Shown here piece after piece: positions 45,825-56,144 of a DNA stretch of 64,000 nucleotides. The position numbers and the translations under genes were made by a program. Numbering within the stretch: position 1 is the stretch's first letter; each line of letters begins with the position of its first letter. The stretch comes from Steinernema hermaphroditum (taxonomy: Eukaryota; Nematoda; Chromadorea; Rhabditida; Steinernematidae), in NCBI GenBank assembly GCA_030435675.1, contig CM059623.1:6784012-6848011 (forward strand). The letters are read 5' to 3'. The notes beneath the pieces are model-generated. The model was not told where the DNA came from. It saw only the letters and a program-made list of their open reading frames with translations, and did no database searches.

Positions 45825-48209
45825 TCAGCGGCGCCACCGGAGTGTCTTCCCCGGATTAGGGGAGACCTTCTCGCCTCCGAAGTCGGAGATGAGTTCGCAG
45901 TCGAAGAGGAACTTCATGCAGCGCTCGTGGTCAAAGTCGGGCCTGAAGGGGTTGCAGATTGTGCGCGCGACCAGCAGGAACTCGAGGCACTGCTTGTGAA
46001 CGTTCACGGAGTCCTTCAGCAGATTCGCCAGGTCGTCGCTCTTCTCTGTCCGCTTCTCGGCGTCGCAGAAGAGTTCGAAGCGCTGGCACCACTCCGCGGT
46101 ATGTGTCCCCACTCTTCAAATAAAAAATCTGCATTAGCTGCTTTCACACTCCGCGTGCGTCTTGACGCGCGTCTAGACGCTCGATATGGAAAAAACGCAC
46201 GCAAAAATCGCGCGTCAAAACGGACGCGGCTGCGTCTTCAGCTTACGCTGTACCGTTTTCAGCTGGATTTCGAGCTGTTTTTCCGCGAATGCAGTGGGAA
46301 CGAGTTACTATACGCCTGATATCACTAATGTTAATTGTTTTTTCCTGTTTCACATAGTTTTTGATAGTTTTGTCGCATTTTGCGCTTTTGCGAAAATTTG
46401 TGCGCTTGCAAGTGATTATCTCATGGGAACACCGTTTTATATCTCTGGTATCGCGTTTCATGGCGATTTCATCGAGTTTTCTACATTTTCGAGTGATTTC
46501 AGAAGATCAGCATGGCCGGTCGGCGAATCGCATAACTGCTCTAGCTGACTGTAGCATTGTAGGCGCACACTTTGAGGGCTTATCCAAGAAGCAAAAGAGT
46601 ACATCGATGATATTCCAACTGAGTAGACTGCTCCGTTTTAGCCTTCTCGAGAACATCCGATATCAGTGCTCAACCTGGACCAAATTCAGGCGACCACACG
46701 AACAAATTGTCCTTGTGGTGTTGTTTATCTTACTATGTGTGAGGACTGTTGAGGGATCGTCGAAAAAGTCGTGAACGTTGATGATGCTGTTCATTTGAGA
46801 GCGTTAGTGCCCGCTGACGACGGAGAAAACGTCGCGCGCCGCTCGAAAAAAAAGAAAAACTGGACGAACGTACGACATTCACCAGACCGTTTCAAATTTC
46901 CCGCGCGTCTTTGCGTCCGTTTTGACGCGGGGGTTTTGCGGCAAAACGCACGCGCGGCAAAACGCACGCGGAGTGTGAAAGCAGCTATTCTGCTCCCGTC
47001 GCGCTCGGAGCAAGACAACTCGCCGCGGCTTAGGACTATGCCTATGGATTTAACGCGAGCCCGAAGGGCGAGCCCTGTTGTCGTGATGGCTTCGGCGAAC
47101 CCCGGTCTGGCTAAGACCACAAGGCTGTATTCTGTTATCCCCGCGGCGAGTTGACCCCGCGGCGAGTTGTCATGTACCGCGTCGCGCTAACACTGCGGAA
47201 GAGCACGATGTTCGTCACATCTGGGGTCGCAGGGAGTGGGACTCGCACAAGCTCCCCTTACTCCGAGTTGGAGGGGACGCACTTGCCTTCTGGCGAGGCA
47301 GGTGAACGGTTCGCAGTGGCAAGAGTAGTCGGGCTGTTCACGGCCACACTGCTCCTCCGCGGAGCACTCCGTCCGCTCCGGGGCGGTGCAGAACTTCTCG
47401 TAGTGGTCGAACTCGCGAACGCACCACTTCTCTTCGGGAAACGCCAGCTTCGAGCACTGCTGGGCGTAGGCGAGGCAGAACGGTACCAGAAAGATCGGAG
47501 GCGTGCCGTCGGGACACGCCAGGAGATAAGCATCAAGATGCCGGTAGCAAAATCGGTCGCGCTGCAGTCGGGTCCTGAAGAAGTGGGGAAAGCTAGGGTC
47601 AGAGGGGTTTTGGTACCGTATCTGGCAGAAGAAGACGAGCTCTTTGGGGAAATTGTTGTCGATGACAATGAGGCGCAGCGCGTCCTCGGTCTCTTCTTCC
47701 TCTTGATCTTCCTCTTCGACCTTCGCCTGGATGACTCTCCGCCGAGGTATGCCCGGCTTCTCCGCGATCTCTTCCTTCGGAGCGGGTCTTCAAACGTTCT
47801 CTGTGAAAAACAATGATAATGGAGCGCACCTGGGAACGCCGGGGACCTTCGGCTTCCTTGAGTCGATCGCCTCGATCTGCTCTGGAGTGATGACGAGCCT
47901 TCTGGGGACGCCCTCGTTGTCCATCTTCTTGAGTTTACAGTCCGGAGACGTCGAGTTCGCCTCGCACTTGGCTAAAACAGGCAGGTGAATCCTAAAACAG
48001 GTAGGAGACTCTGAGGATAAGGACCGTATAAGCTCCTACGGGATCGTAGGGACATTGTTCCGTAATGGACACTCACAGATAAGTTCGGTGAAGGTGGACG
48101 AACGCTCCTCTTCAGGGGGCTTGTTCCTTTCGATGACGGACACAGCGAAAATGGACGGAGCGGCGAGAAAGAGGAGGACGACGGGTAGAAGCGTCCGGGA
48201 AGCGCGCAT
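45825..48209 (-). CDS. Secreted cysteine-rich protein of unknown function
   Basis: Exon 1 (48209-48077) gives a signal peptide ([20 protein letters not shown]). Exon 2 is 47971-47830. Exon 3 (47787-47287) holds an acidic stretch ([17 protein letters not shown]) and many Cys. Exon 4 (46113-45825) continues with more Cys and stops after GKTLRWRR. Introns 1 and 2 are 105 and 42 nt. Intron 3 is about 1.17 kb and uses a GC donor (AAG|GCAAGT) with an AG acceptor; its phase fits exactly. The Cys region has repeated helix-like units: [41 protein letters not shown] do not recognise the family. Paired cysteines and the signal peptide suggest a disulfide-stabilised extracellular protein. Length is about 350 residues. 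Intron 3 contains a MITE and dispersed repeat B. Confidence 0.75.
46136..46986. mobile_element. MITE inside intron 3 of the Cys-rich gene
   Basis: Inverted tips AGCTGCTTTCACACTCCGCG (46136-46155) and CGCGGAGTGTGAAAGCAGCT (46967-46986) match perfectly over 20 bp. The sub-terminal parts of both ends are rich in ACGCACGC / GCGTC-like units. The flanks share ATT, a possible 3-bp target duplication. The interior (about 46240-46880) has no transposase. Confidence 0.8.
47029..47099. repeat. Dispersed repeat B, copy 2
   Basis: Matches 38146-38215. It lies within intron 3 of the Cys-rich gene, next to a direct repeat of CCGCGGCGAGTTG (about 47141-47170). Confidence 0.75.
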
Positions 48210-48496
48210 GGCGGCGACTGGTCACCTTTGCGGCAACTAGTTGCTCTAGGTTATGGAAGAGAGCGCGCCTGACGCCTCAAGAGAGAGAAGAGACGCCTTC
48301 CCTTCGGGCAATTCCCCACGGGCATTCGGAGAATCTGCAGCGAACCCTCACAGCCTCCCAACTGGAATGTCCTGATGCATCAGACACTACGGTAGCCGTC
48401 ATCACAGTTTTAAAAGCCGAAATCTTCTATATATGTCCACTCAGCCGGTCACGCTCCTTTTTCGCCTGCTTCCCCCTCACTCCGTGATTCTTTCAG
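48210..48496. other. Divergent promoter region between Cys-rich gene and mL45
   Basis: 287 bp between two oppositely directed starts. CTATATATGTCC near 48427 is TATA-like. TCTTTCAG directly precedes the mL45 ATG and is a likely trans-splice acceptor. Confidence 0.5.
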
Positions 48497-49836
48497 ATGC
48501 TGAGTCGTCTTTCTTCGGCGACGGCGTTTCTGCGCACGACGGCGTGTAGCGAGATGGCGCGCCAGAAGTGTCAAGTGCACCACCACCGGGAGCGCGGCGA
48601 TCTGCAGCGATACATCGGAATGCGCCGTTCGAATCCACAGAGAGCCAACCGAAACACTCATCTCAACGAGCGCATGTTCCGGGCGGTACGTCCTAGGTTC
48701 AGATACTCGAGTATTATCTTTTTTCACTTCCAGATGCGTGGCCAGAAGACGCTCATCATCGACTTGCCTGATGACGAAGTGACACGGAAACGCGAGAAGA
48801 TGAGTCCGTCAGAAATGCGCATTGAACTCTTACGACAAGGCATCAACCCGTACAAGCAGGTTTCGCCTCGTCGCTGGAATGAGAATCAAATCACTCTGAA
48901 TTCATTCTGTATCTTTCCTTATTTACTTGGCGTTCCTATGTTGCCTTTCAGATGCGGTTGTCGACCCTTACGTCTCTCCCGAAGATCCGCTGCCATTCAT
49001 TGATATCTCAAATCCGGTCGAGACTGTAAAGATGAAGGGATCTGAAACCTGGGAACGGGTTTTGCATCGATGGCACAACTATAAAAACGGCGTGAGCAGA
49101 ATACGTAAGAAGGAAGGTTTCGAGAAATTCGACCCGAAAACGTGGGGTCCCACTGCTGACGACATTTACGTCAACGCCCATCAAGCTCTGATGGCGCGGG
49201 ACAAGGCAAGGCTGCATGGGCTAATCACAGAGAACGCCTTCTCGGTAGGTATTGTCCAGAAGGAGCGAGGTGTTCATTTTTTTACGCAACACTTTTGCAC
49301 AACATCGAACTATTTGCGAAATTTCTCCTCTTTCAGAAAATGTGGCCTGACGTTGAAAACGGTTCCATTATCTGGGAAATGGTTGGATACAACGAGCCAT
49401 CGAAAGTGATTTCGGTGCGCTGTGCCGACAGCCCCTACAAATCAGGAAATGATATCGCTCAACTGATGGTGAGGATGAACACCAAGCAGGTTATTTCTTC
49501 GTTTTTTTTGGTTGTAATTTGACAATGTTTTAGCGGCTGGCCGTTTTCGATCGTTTCGGCAAACTATTACTTGGATCTGAGGCCGAAGTTCGTGATTGTG
49601 TGGAGTACGTTGTCTTTGAAAATCACGTATCCAATTTGGATGGAAGATGGAGGCTACATGATAAGGTGTACCCGAGATCGGTGAGGGAAAAGCCGCCAGC
49701 CTTGCAAACGAGGATGCTGAAGTCGGACGAAGAGCGTCCATCGACACCTCTCGCACTTCCCTTGAGAGCAGAAATTATCGACAAGGAGCGAAGAAAGGCC
49801 GAAAGATCGGGAAAGAAGACCGACGAAGAAGAATGA
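48497..49836 (+). CDS. Mitochondrial ribosomal protein mL45 (MRPL45)
   Basis: mL45 sits at the exit tunnel of the mitochondrial large ribosomal subunit and has a Tim44-like fold that faces the inner membrane. Exon 1 (48497-48685) has a basic, Ser/Arg-rich start typical of a mitochondrial targeting sequence (MLSRLSSATAFLRTTACS). Exon 2 is 48734-48859. Exon 3 (about 48948-49244) includes WERVLHRWHNYKNGVSRIR and DIYVNAHQALMARDKARLHG. Exon 4 is 49337-49489. Exon 5 (49534-49836) carries the strongly conserved FDRFGKLLLGSEAEVRDCVE and YVVFENHVSNLDGRWRLHDK. One concern: joining exon 2 to exon 3 at the visible GT and AG leaves the frame one base out. Either a different splice site is used or there is a one-base error. 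Confidence 0.88.
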
Positions 49837-50059
49837 TTCTAATGCTCAACTCGATAGGCACATGCTTACATGTACATTTCTTCTTTGTTGATTTTGTTAG
49901 GACGTTGTTGGTTTGTGTTGGTTTGGTTTGGAGAAAGGAAATTGCTAGGCGTCGCTTTGTCTGTCATTTTATGCGTGTAACATCGCTCCGTGTCTATATC
50001 TTCACTTCCCACCGGTGTTTGATAAGACAGTGATTTGCTTTACAGATAAATTTTCGACC
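49837..50059 (+). promoter_or_regulatory. Short gap with trans-splice-like acceptor before dss-1
   Basis: 223 nt separate mL45 and the next start on the same strand. TTTGCTTTACAG ends 15 nt before the dss-1 ATG. The spacing is compatible with a nematode operon but longer than the usual 100 nt. Confidence 0.4.
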
Positions 50060-50380
50060 ATGGCAGACAAGAAAGTTGTCGCCGATAGCTCTGCTGCCAA
50101 GGAGGAGGTCCCTACCAACAAGAAGGACCAGGCGAACGTCACCGGCCTTGAGGACGATGATGAATTCGAAGAGTTCCCCGTGCAAGAGTGGACCGGAAAG
50201 GATTCCACTGAAGAGGATGACGATCTGAACGTGTGGGAAGACAACTGGGATGACGAATCGGTCGAGAACGATTTCAGTAAACAGCTTCGGTGAGTACGCC
50301 TGGTTGCTGGAGCGTCTGTACAATGTCTCTGTTTTAGTGAAGAACTTTTGAAGAATGGCAACAAGACGGTGCCCTTGTAA
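50060..50380 (+). CDS. dss-1: 26S proteasome subunit Sem1/DSS1
   Basis: DSS1 is a small, very acidic, disordered protein that tethers subunits of the proteasome lid. It also binds BRCA2 and the TREX-2 mRNA export complex. Exon 1 (50060-50288) carries the two hallmark acidic/aromatic blocks: [13 protein letters not shown] and [18 protein letters not shown] 49-nt intron follows (50289-50337). Exon 2 completes [10 protein letters not shown] and ends TVPL at the TAA of 50378-50380. Length is about 90 residues. The N-terminal Lys/Ala-rich leader is longer than in vertebrate DSS1. Confidence 0.95.
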
Positions 50381-50967
50381 ACTATGCCCCATTTCTCATG
50401 TCCGGTTGTAATTTAAGTTGCTTTGTCTTGTGTGTGGTGATAATAATGTTTCACACCGCTTCCCCCTGTTCGTCCTCCTGCTTAGAGTCCTCCTTTTCGC
50501 GGTGATTGTCGCGTGATCCACAAGCTCGGTGGTGATGTATGCCTTGTGGTCGAGTTGGATCTCTCTATCGTTCGAAATGTCTTCTGCTGCGAGTGGTTTT
50601 GTCACGTACGAAAAATTGGTTTTGTTGTTGTTAATCCGATATCCATGGTCTCCGTTTGGTACAGAAGGTTGTGATAACCATTCGCTGAGTGATGTAATCT
50701 GCGCACACAAGCCTTCTCGACGCTGTGGTCTTTCGATCTTGGGGAATTGACGTGAACGACCCGGTAGTTCTCTCTGTCCATATGAGGGACCAATCATGGC
50801 GCCATCGAAAACTCGTCGAGCTTTGAAAAGAGTTTAAAAAGACGCGCGGTCGGGATTTACCAGTTGTCCGTGTGGTTCTCGCTTCTTTTCTCTCGGCGAT
50901 AGCGTTGCGCCGGGCTGCTTGTGTTCTCAGCCCTCAATCCTCCGATTCTTTATATCTAGGCCGCAGA
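50381..50967. other. Intergenic between dss-1 and importin
   Basis: Open frames here lack motifs. TATATCTAG ends 8 nt before the importin ATG and is a candidate splice acceptor. Confidence 0.45.
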
Positions 50968-53900
50968 ATGACCTTCGGAGTGCCTCTGGAGCAGCGCGCG
51001 GAGCAGACGGTGGCGTTGCACTGTGAGATGCTCCACTCGGAAACGAAACCAGTGCGGAGGGCAGAAATCAACACCCAGCTAGAAGCGATTAGAGGTGAGT
51101 CCCCCTCCGTTGCGGGTTGATCGCTCAAGTTCAGGCAGTGACGACTGGCAGCTTGCGTGCTTTCTCGTCGAGAGGGCCCCTGACGTGTCGTCGCAGTTCT
51201 TCGGCGCTTCGATGCTCTACGAAATCACGAAGAACCACTGCGGCCACCTGCTTGAGTCCGCGGAGGTCGCCGAAACCCTCCGGAAGTTTCTCTTCACGGC
51301 GCTCTCCCAGGGCGCCGACTCGAAGTCGCAATCGATCATCAACAAACTCTCATCGGCCATGGCGATGTTCGCGATGAATTGCGTCCCGGACATCTGGGAG
51401 AGTTGCATCTACGATATGACCTGTGCGTGGTCCTCGCAACCAGAACTTCTCCTCAGAGTTCTCGCAGAGATGCCCGTGGAGTTCTACAACCTGAAGGTCC
51501 CTCTTCCCCAGCGATCGGCCATCAAAACCGTCCTTCAACGCTCATCAGAGGTACTGCTTCGCTAGGGAAGTGCACCTCAGGAGCCTCGTTTTAGTCGGTC
51601 ATCAAGATCATCCAGACGGTCTCCTCGCAGACCGAGAGCTGTCCATCACTCTCCAACGCTGCCATCGAGTGCGTCGAGTCATGGATGAAGCTCCCGAACG
51701 TCTCCGTTCTGGACTGGAAGCCGATTATTATTCCGATATTCACGTCGAACTCGCAGGATGGGTATGAACCCGAGTTGAATCCCTTGAATATGATAAATTT
51801 CAGAGCCACGGTCGCTCGCCTTCTTGCGATTCTGTATACAAACGAAGAACTCGGGAAGATGGAGCATTTTGTGCTGGAAGTGGCAGAGTGCATCGCCTTT
51901 TCCATAATTCCGGTAACTTATTCTCGTGATTTGACGATAAATTCTTCATCTTCGTTGCAGAATCTGATGGAGCAAATAAGGAGCACCGAATTCAAGGACT
52001 CTTCGGGCGATCCTCTCGTGAACTTGGAAGACGAAATAGAACACATCACGTCACTTATCGCGTCAATATCAGGCTTCAGCGAAATCTACGTTTACACTTT
52101 GTGCAAGCACGCCTTCCACCGCCCCGAAGAGAGCGACAACAGGTGTCACCATATACTACGGTATAGTAAATTGTGTATCCTGTGGTTACTCTGCATATTT
52201 TAGGACATTATGTGCCTTTTCCCTGACAATTTCATCTTTCCCTGGTCAGTATCCAGTTGAAGAGTGTTTTTCGGAAATCCCGGATAACTTTTGGTCAGAA
52301 CTGAGGATGGCAATTACTTCGCTGCAAAGCGGTTCATCCAACGCTCTTCTAGAGGCTTTCCGGAATACGTGTGAGAACGAATACTACTCAACTTTCGTTC
52401 GCTCGTTGGTATCGAAGCTAGCTTTCTCCAGAGGTCTGGACTCTCGCTTCTCCAAAGAGGAAATGGAAAAATGGAAATTGTTCGTTATTCAGATGAAAGT
52501 GGAAAGCTATTCAACTTGTTTTCATTTTCAGATTCAGGAATGTGCGCCTGGAGCCCGCCCGCATCGCCTTTCTCTTCTTCGAAACCACTACCTTGGAAGT
52601 ACTCCTGGATGCTTTGCAGAACGCCTCCACCAGTCGCGACCTTTTCCTCGCGGAATCTGTCTTCCACATCACTCAATTCATCGGTGATATCATCAGCGAG
52701 AAGAGAGTCCACTATGTCGTCGGGATGTTCAAAATCGCAACTGAAACAGATTTCCTCAGCGGGGTAGGCGATAGCGACGTCTACCTCTACTTGACGTCAC
52801 TTTTGTCTCTCATTCGGAATACCGCTTCTTGTATTGTTGGATGCGCCGAGGAAGGCAAAGGGGTACGTTTGACAATGCAGGAACCTATCTAGTGGCTCAT
52901 CTATGCAGAATTTGGCTGAGACCTGTATCGACGTCTACAAGAAGTGCGTTGATTATGCGCTGGCCTATTTGAATCTCCCCGAAGTCACCGACAAATGTCT
53001 TCAGACGCTTCAGAGGCTAGTGGAAGGTAGAACACCCTTGAACGCTGTACGTTTTTATTCCTGTTGTTTTTATCTTGGATTTGTTTCAGATTGTTGCCGA
53101 AAAGGTCCTAAACGGTTGCTTCGCCTATTTCTCCAATGAGTCCAATGGGGCTATCCACAGGATTGCCTGCCTTCGCTGCATCGGCTTTTGTCTCTCTGTG
53201 AAGTCCTCCGAAGAGGTCATCAGTGCTCTGCGAATGGTCATGAGCGACAAACAAAAGCTGGACGCCCTTGGTGATGGCACTTTCTCCTCTGATGACCCTG
53301 TGGCGGCTGAAAGACAATTTCTGTTCGAGCTAGATGTGTACACAAGCTTGACCGATTCTATTAGGATGGTGTGCCGAGAAGGAGGTATGTGTACCGTATA
53401 CCTCTCTGTTCTAGTAAATGAAAACAGAAAACCCATGCGTACTTCTGCTGGAAACGTACATTCCCACCTTTTGTAAATTGGTGAGCAGGTACAGCAGCAA
53501 TGACAAGCTGATGACGAGGGTGACCGCGGCCTTAAAGTCGGGCCTCAGTGTTCTGGACCCTCACTCAGAGAAGTTCTTCCTGATCTACTCGAGCGTTGTC
53601 GAAGAAATTCTCCTGGTACAGCCCTATTCAGCCACTAATCTGGCACAATCCTTCCTGTTGGTAAGAGCCCTAGATGAGTGTGCAGTTTTGAATCCATTCT
53701 TCAGACGTTTGCTGGCAACAAGTCCGCCCATTTGGTGATAATGGGGAAGATCGCTAACTGGATGAGTGCCATCCAAACAAACTGGGAGTCCTTGAGCGCT
53801 CGGACTCTACAGGAGCGGCTTCTGAACGAAGACGCCCAAGAGGATCTCCTGAAGTTTGTGGCGAGTGTGCTTCGCAAGCACTGGAACATCATCGTGAGTC

Positions 53901-54415
53901 ATCTGAAGCACCATGATCGCGAGGATGTGTGCCGATTCTTCGACTCGCTCGTCTCCTACTTGTGCGACGTGAGTTTTCCGGTGGAAAGACCTACGATGAC
54001 CGCGATTTCAGCACGCAGGAAGGAGTTGTAATGCGGAGGTCGTTAAGAAAAGCATAGGCATCTTCCAGTTCATGCTGACAAAGAACGATCCTTCTGTGAA
54101 TGAGATCCTCGTGGTCAAAGGCGAGTTCATCGTGGCGACACTCTTCGTTCGCCTCCAGACCGACCTTCTGTCCTCGATCGTGAACTTGATCACGGACGTA
54201 CTGCAGTTCTTCTACTCCAACTACTCTCGAGAAACACGGTATTTCCCTTTGCACCTTCCCACAATGAGCATCTCTTTAGGGAAGTCATATCGAGGCAACC
54301 GAACGCGGACGATACCGATGTTGCAAAGGCGCTCAGTGTGAATCCGGCAAACAAGAGGGAATTCCTGGTGCTCCTCCGCAATTTCCACAAACGAATAGTC
54401 AACAAGGTTGCTTGA
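50968..54415 (+). CDS. Importin-13-like nuclear transport receptor
   Basis: Importin-beta family receptors of the IPO13/transportin-3 group carry cargo through nuclear pores under RanGTP control. The protein starts MTFGVPLEQRAEQTVALHC. The second exon (51135-51550) holds the importin-beta N-terminal-like start (SQFFGASMLYEITKNHCGHL). About a dozen exons follow, separated by introns of 40-50 nt, coding for helical HEAT-type repeats to the stop at 54413-54415. Diagnostic IPO13-like stretches are FSLTISSFPGQYPVEE followed by DNFWSELRMAI, and SVLDWKPIIIPIF. Length is about 970 residues, the size usual for this family. I favour IPO13 over TNPO3 because of the GxYPV...FW block. Exon borders in the middle (52490-53460) are approximate. 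Confidence 0.85.
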
Positions 54416-54546
54416 CCTCGTGCAGGCGCCACCAGCACCCGCGGGTATTTCTCTTTAGTGTCTTTCGTTGTTGTTCAGGCCGAAGCACAATGAATTGAAT
54501 GAATATAGCCTCAATCGTTTCTTAACACCGATGGATCGAGGAACGT

Positions 54547-54552
54547 TTTATT
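54547..54552 (-). terminator. Poly(A) signal of collagen copy A
   Basis: AATAAA on the minus strand, 32 nt after the stop of the collagen gene at 54584. Confidence 0.75.
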
Positions 54553-54583
54553 GTGTCCATATATACTGGGAAGACTCTTATCT

Positions 54584-55730
54584 TCAGTGACGGCGACGGT
54601 ATCCGGTGCTGTGCGCAGCGGCGTCTTGGCGGCGCTGGGGGCAAGGACAATACTCAGCGTCTTGGCCCGGTTCTCCCTCCTCTCCGGTAGATCCAGCAGA
54701 TCCGGGCTCTCCGTCGGCGCCTTTCTCTCCGCGGGGACCGCGTTCTCCTGGGATGCCAGTAAGCCCGACGGGGCCGATCTCGCCCTGCTCGCCTTCGTCG
54801 CCGGCGGGACCCTGCGGTCCACGCGAGCCCTTCTGTCCGGGACGGCCGATAAGGTGTTCGACGTCGAGGCCGGGCTCTCCAGGAGTGCCTTCCTCGCCGG
54901 CCGGACCGGGAGGTCCAGTGGGTCCCATCTGACACATATCTTCGATTAGGTTACGGTAGGCGCCGACTCACCGATCCGGGGAATCCGGGCTGTCCGTCAC
55001 GACCAGGCACACCGGCCTGGCCTCGGGCGCCGCGCATTCCGCGAGGGCCGGCGCGGCCAGGAGGTCCGGGAGGTCCTTGAGGTCCGGCGGGGCAGTTGAA
55101 GCAACGCTCGTACTGTTGTGTCTGCGCCTGGACATCGTCGGCGTTAGCACCATCGAGGCCGTCGGCTCCGGGCACTCCGTCCTCTCCATCAACGCCGTTC
55201 TCGCCTTTCGGTCCGGGGGGTCCGGCGGGGCACTTGTTCTCTGCCTGGCAGTTGCAGGCGCCTCCGCTGGCGCCGTTGTTGTTCGGGTTTCCGTTGCCGT
55301 TGGGCCCGAGTCCCGAGGGCACGAAGGGGTTCGCGTTCGGGCGCGCATTGAAGGGCGGCGGCACACCTAGCACTCCGTTCGGGGTGGCGCCGTTTGCTCC
55401 ACCAGGGAAGTTGGGCTGCGAGGCTCCGCCGGGGCCTCCGGGAACGCCGCCGTTGCTGCTACCGTTAGGAGCGCCGGGCCCTCCGGCGCCGGGATAGGCG
55501 GGTGCGGGAGGCGGGACGCCGTAGGAGTACTGGCGCCGGAAGCGGGCGCCACCGCCCATCTTCTGCATCTGCTCCCACATGTCGCGGGACTGCTCGCGCA
55601 CGGCGTCCATCTCCACAGCCAGCTCCATCTCGATCTCGCGAATCTGCATCACGATCATCGGCACCACGATCACCGTCAGCACGACGGCGAAGCTGCTCAG
55701 CACCGTTGCGCCCAGGAAGAGGGTCTTCAT
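54584..55730 (-). CDS. Cuticle collagen, copy A
   Basis: Nematode cuticle collagens form the exoskeleton. The protein starts [20 protein letters not shown], a membrane-spanning segment of the col_cuticle_N type, then an Arg-rich subtilisin-like processing site RFRRQ at about residue 66. It has Gly/Pro/Asn-rich linkers, a first short Gly-X-Y block with CNC and [11 protein letters not shown], and a long block with [16 protein letters not shown]. Exon 1 is 55730-54972, with a 43-nt intron in the Gly-X-Y region. Exon 2 (54928-54584) has further Gly-X-Y repeats and ends DAEYCPCP...STGYRRRH. The Cys pairs flank the triple-helix blocks as usual. It differs from copy B by only one base that I could see, a synonymous Tyr codon. 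A TCTTGCAG acceptor lies 10 nt before the ATG. Confidence 0.95.
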
Positions 55731-55905
55731 GGTGAACGTTCTGCAAGAGGAGAAGGGTCGTCAGCAGCAGGAGAGAACCAACCTTTCGTTAAGCCAGAGA
55801 ACGTCCTTCTGGCGATGTCACCATTTCGCATCCCTTATCTGCACCGCGAGGAGAAACCGGGTCAGCCGACGGCTCGTCATAACCCAGGTTCATAATCGCG
55901 AGATC
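54584..55905 (-). repeat. Left arm of collagen inverted duplication
   Basis: 1322 bp that is the reverse complement of 56145-57466, including the coding exons, the intron and about 175 bp upstream. Identity breaks exactly after the stop codon at 54584 and at 55905. Confidence 0.92.
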
Positions 55906-56144
55906 CCCACGAGGTCACGCTTCGCCAAAAACAAAAGAAAGTACGATCGAACAGAAGAGGAAGAGAGTTTGTTGACAGAAAGGGCAAACACATGCTAAGT
56001 GATCTGTCGCCAAATTTCTTTTCTGTCGTAGCTGCCCGAACGGCGCTTAATCTTGAATCGCTGTGCACGCGAACTTTGGTCTGAATCCTACCCGCGGCGA
56101 TAGTACTCTTCTTTGTCCCTTTGTTTTCGTCCCAAATGGGCGGA
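55906..56144. promoter_or_regulatory. Shared 239-bp spacer between divergent collagen genes
   Basis: This is the only unique DNA between the two duplicated arms, and it must hold at least part of the promoters of both genes. No named element can be assigned. Moulting-cycle regulation is typical of cuticle collagens but cannot be read from the sequence. Confidence 0.5.

Noticed and set aside
50396..50797. 133-codon minus-strand frame after dss-1
   Set aside because: No domain and no splice or conservation clue; it lies in the likely 3' UTR and intergenic region.
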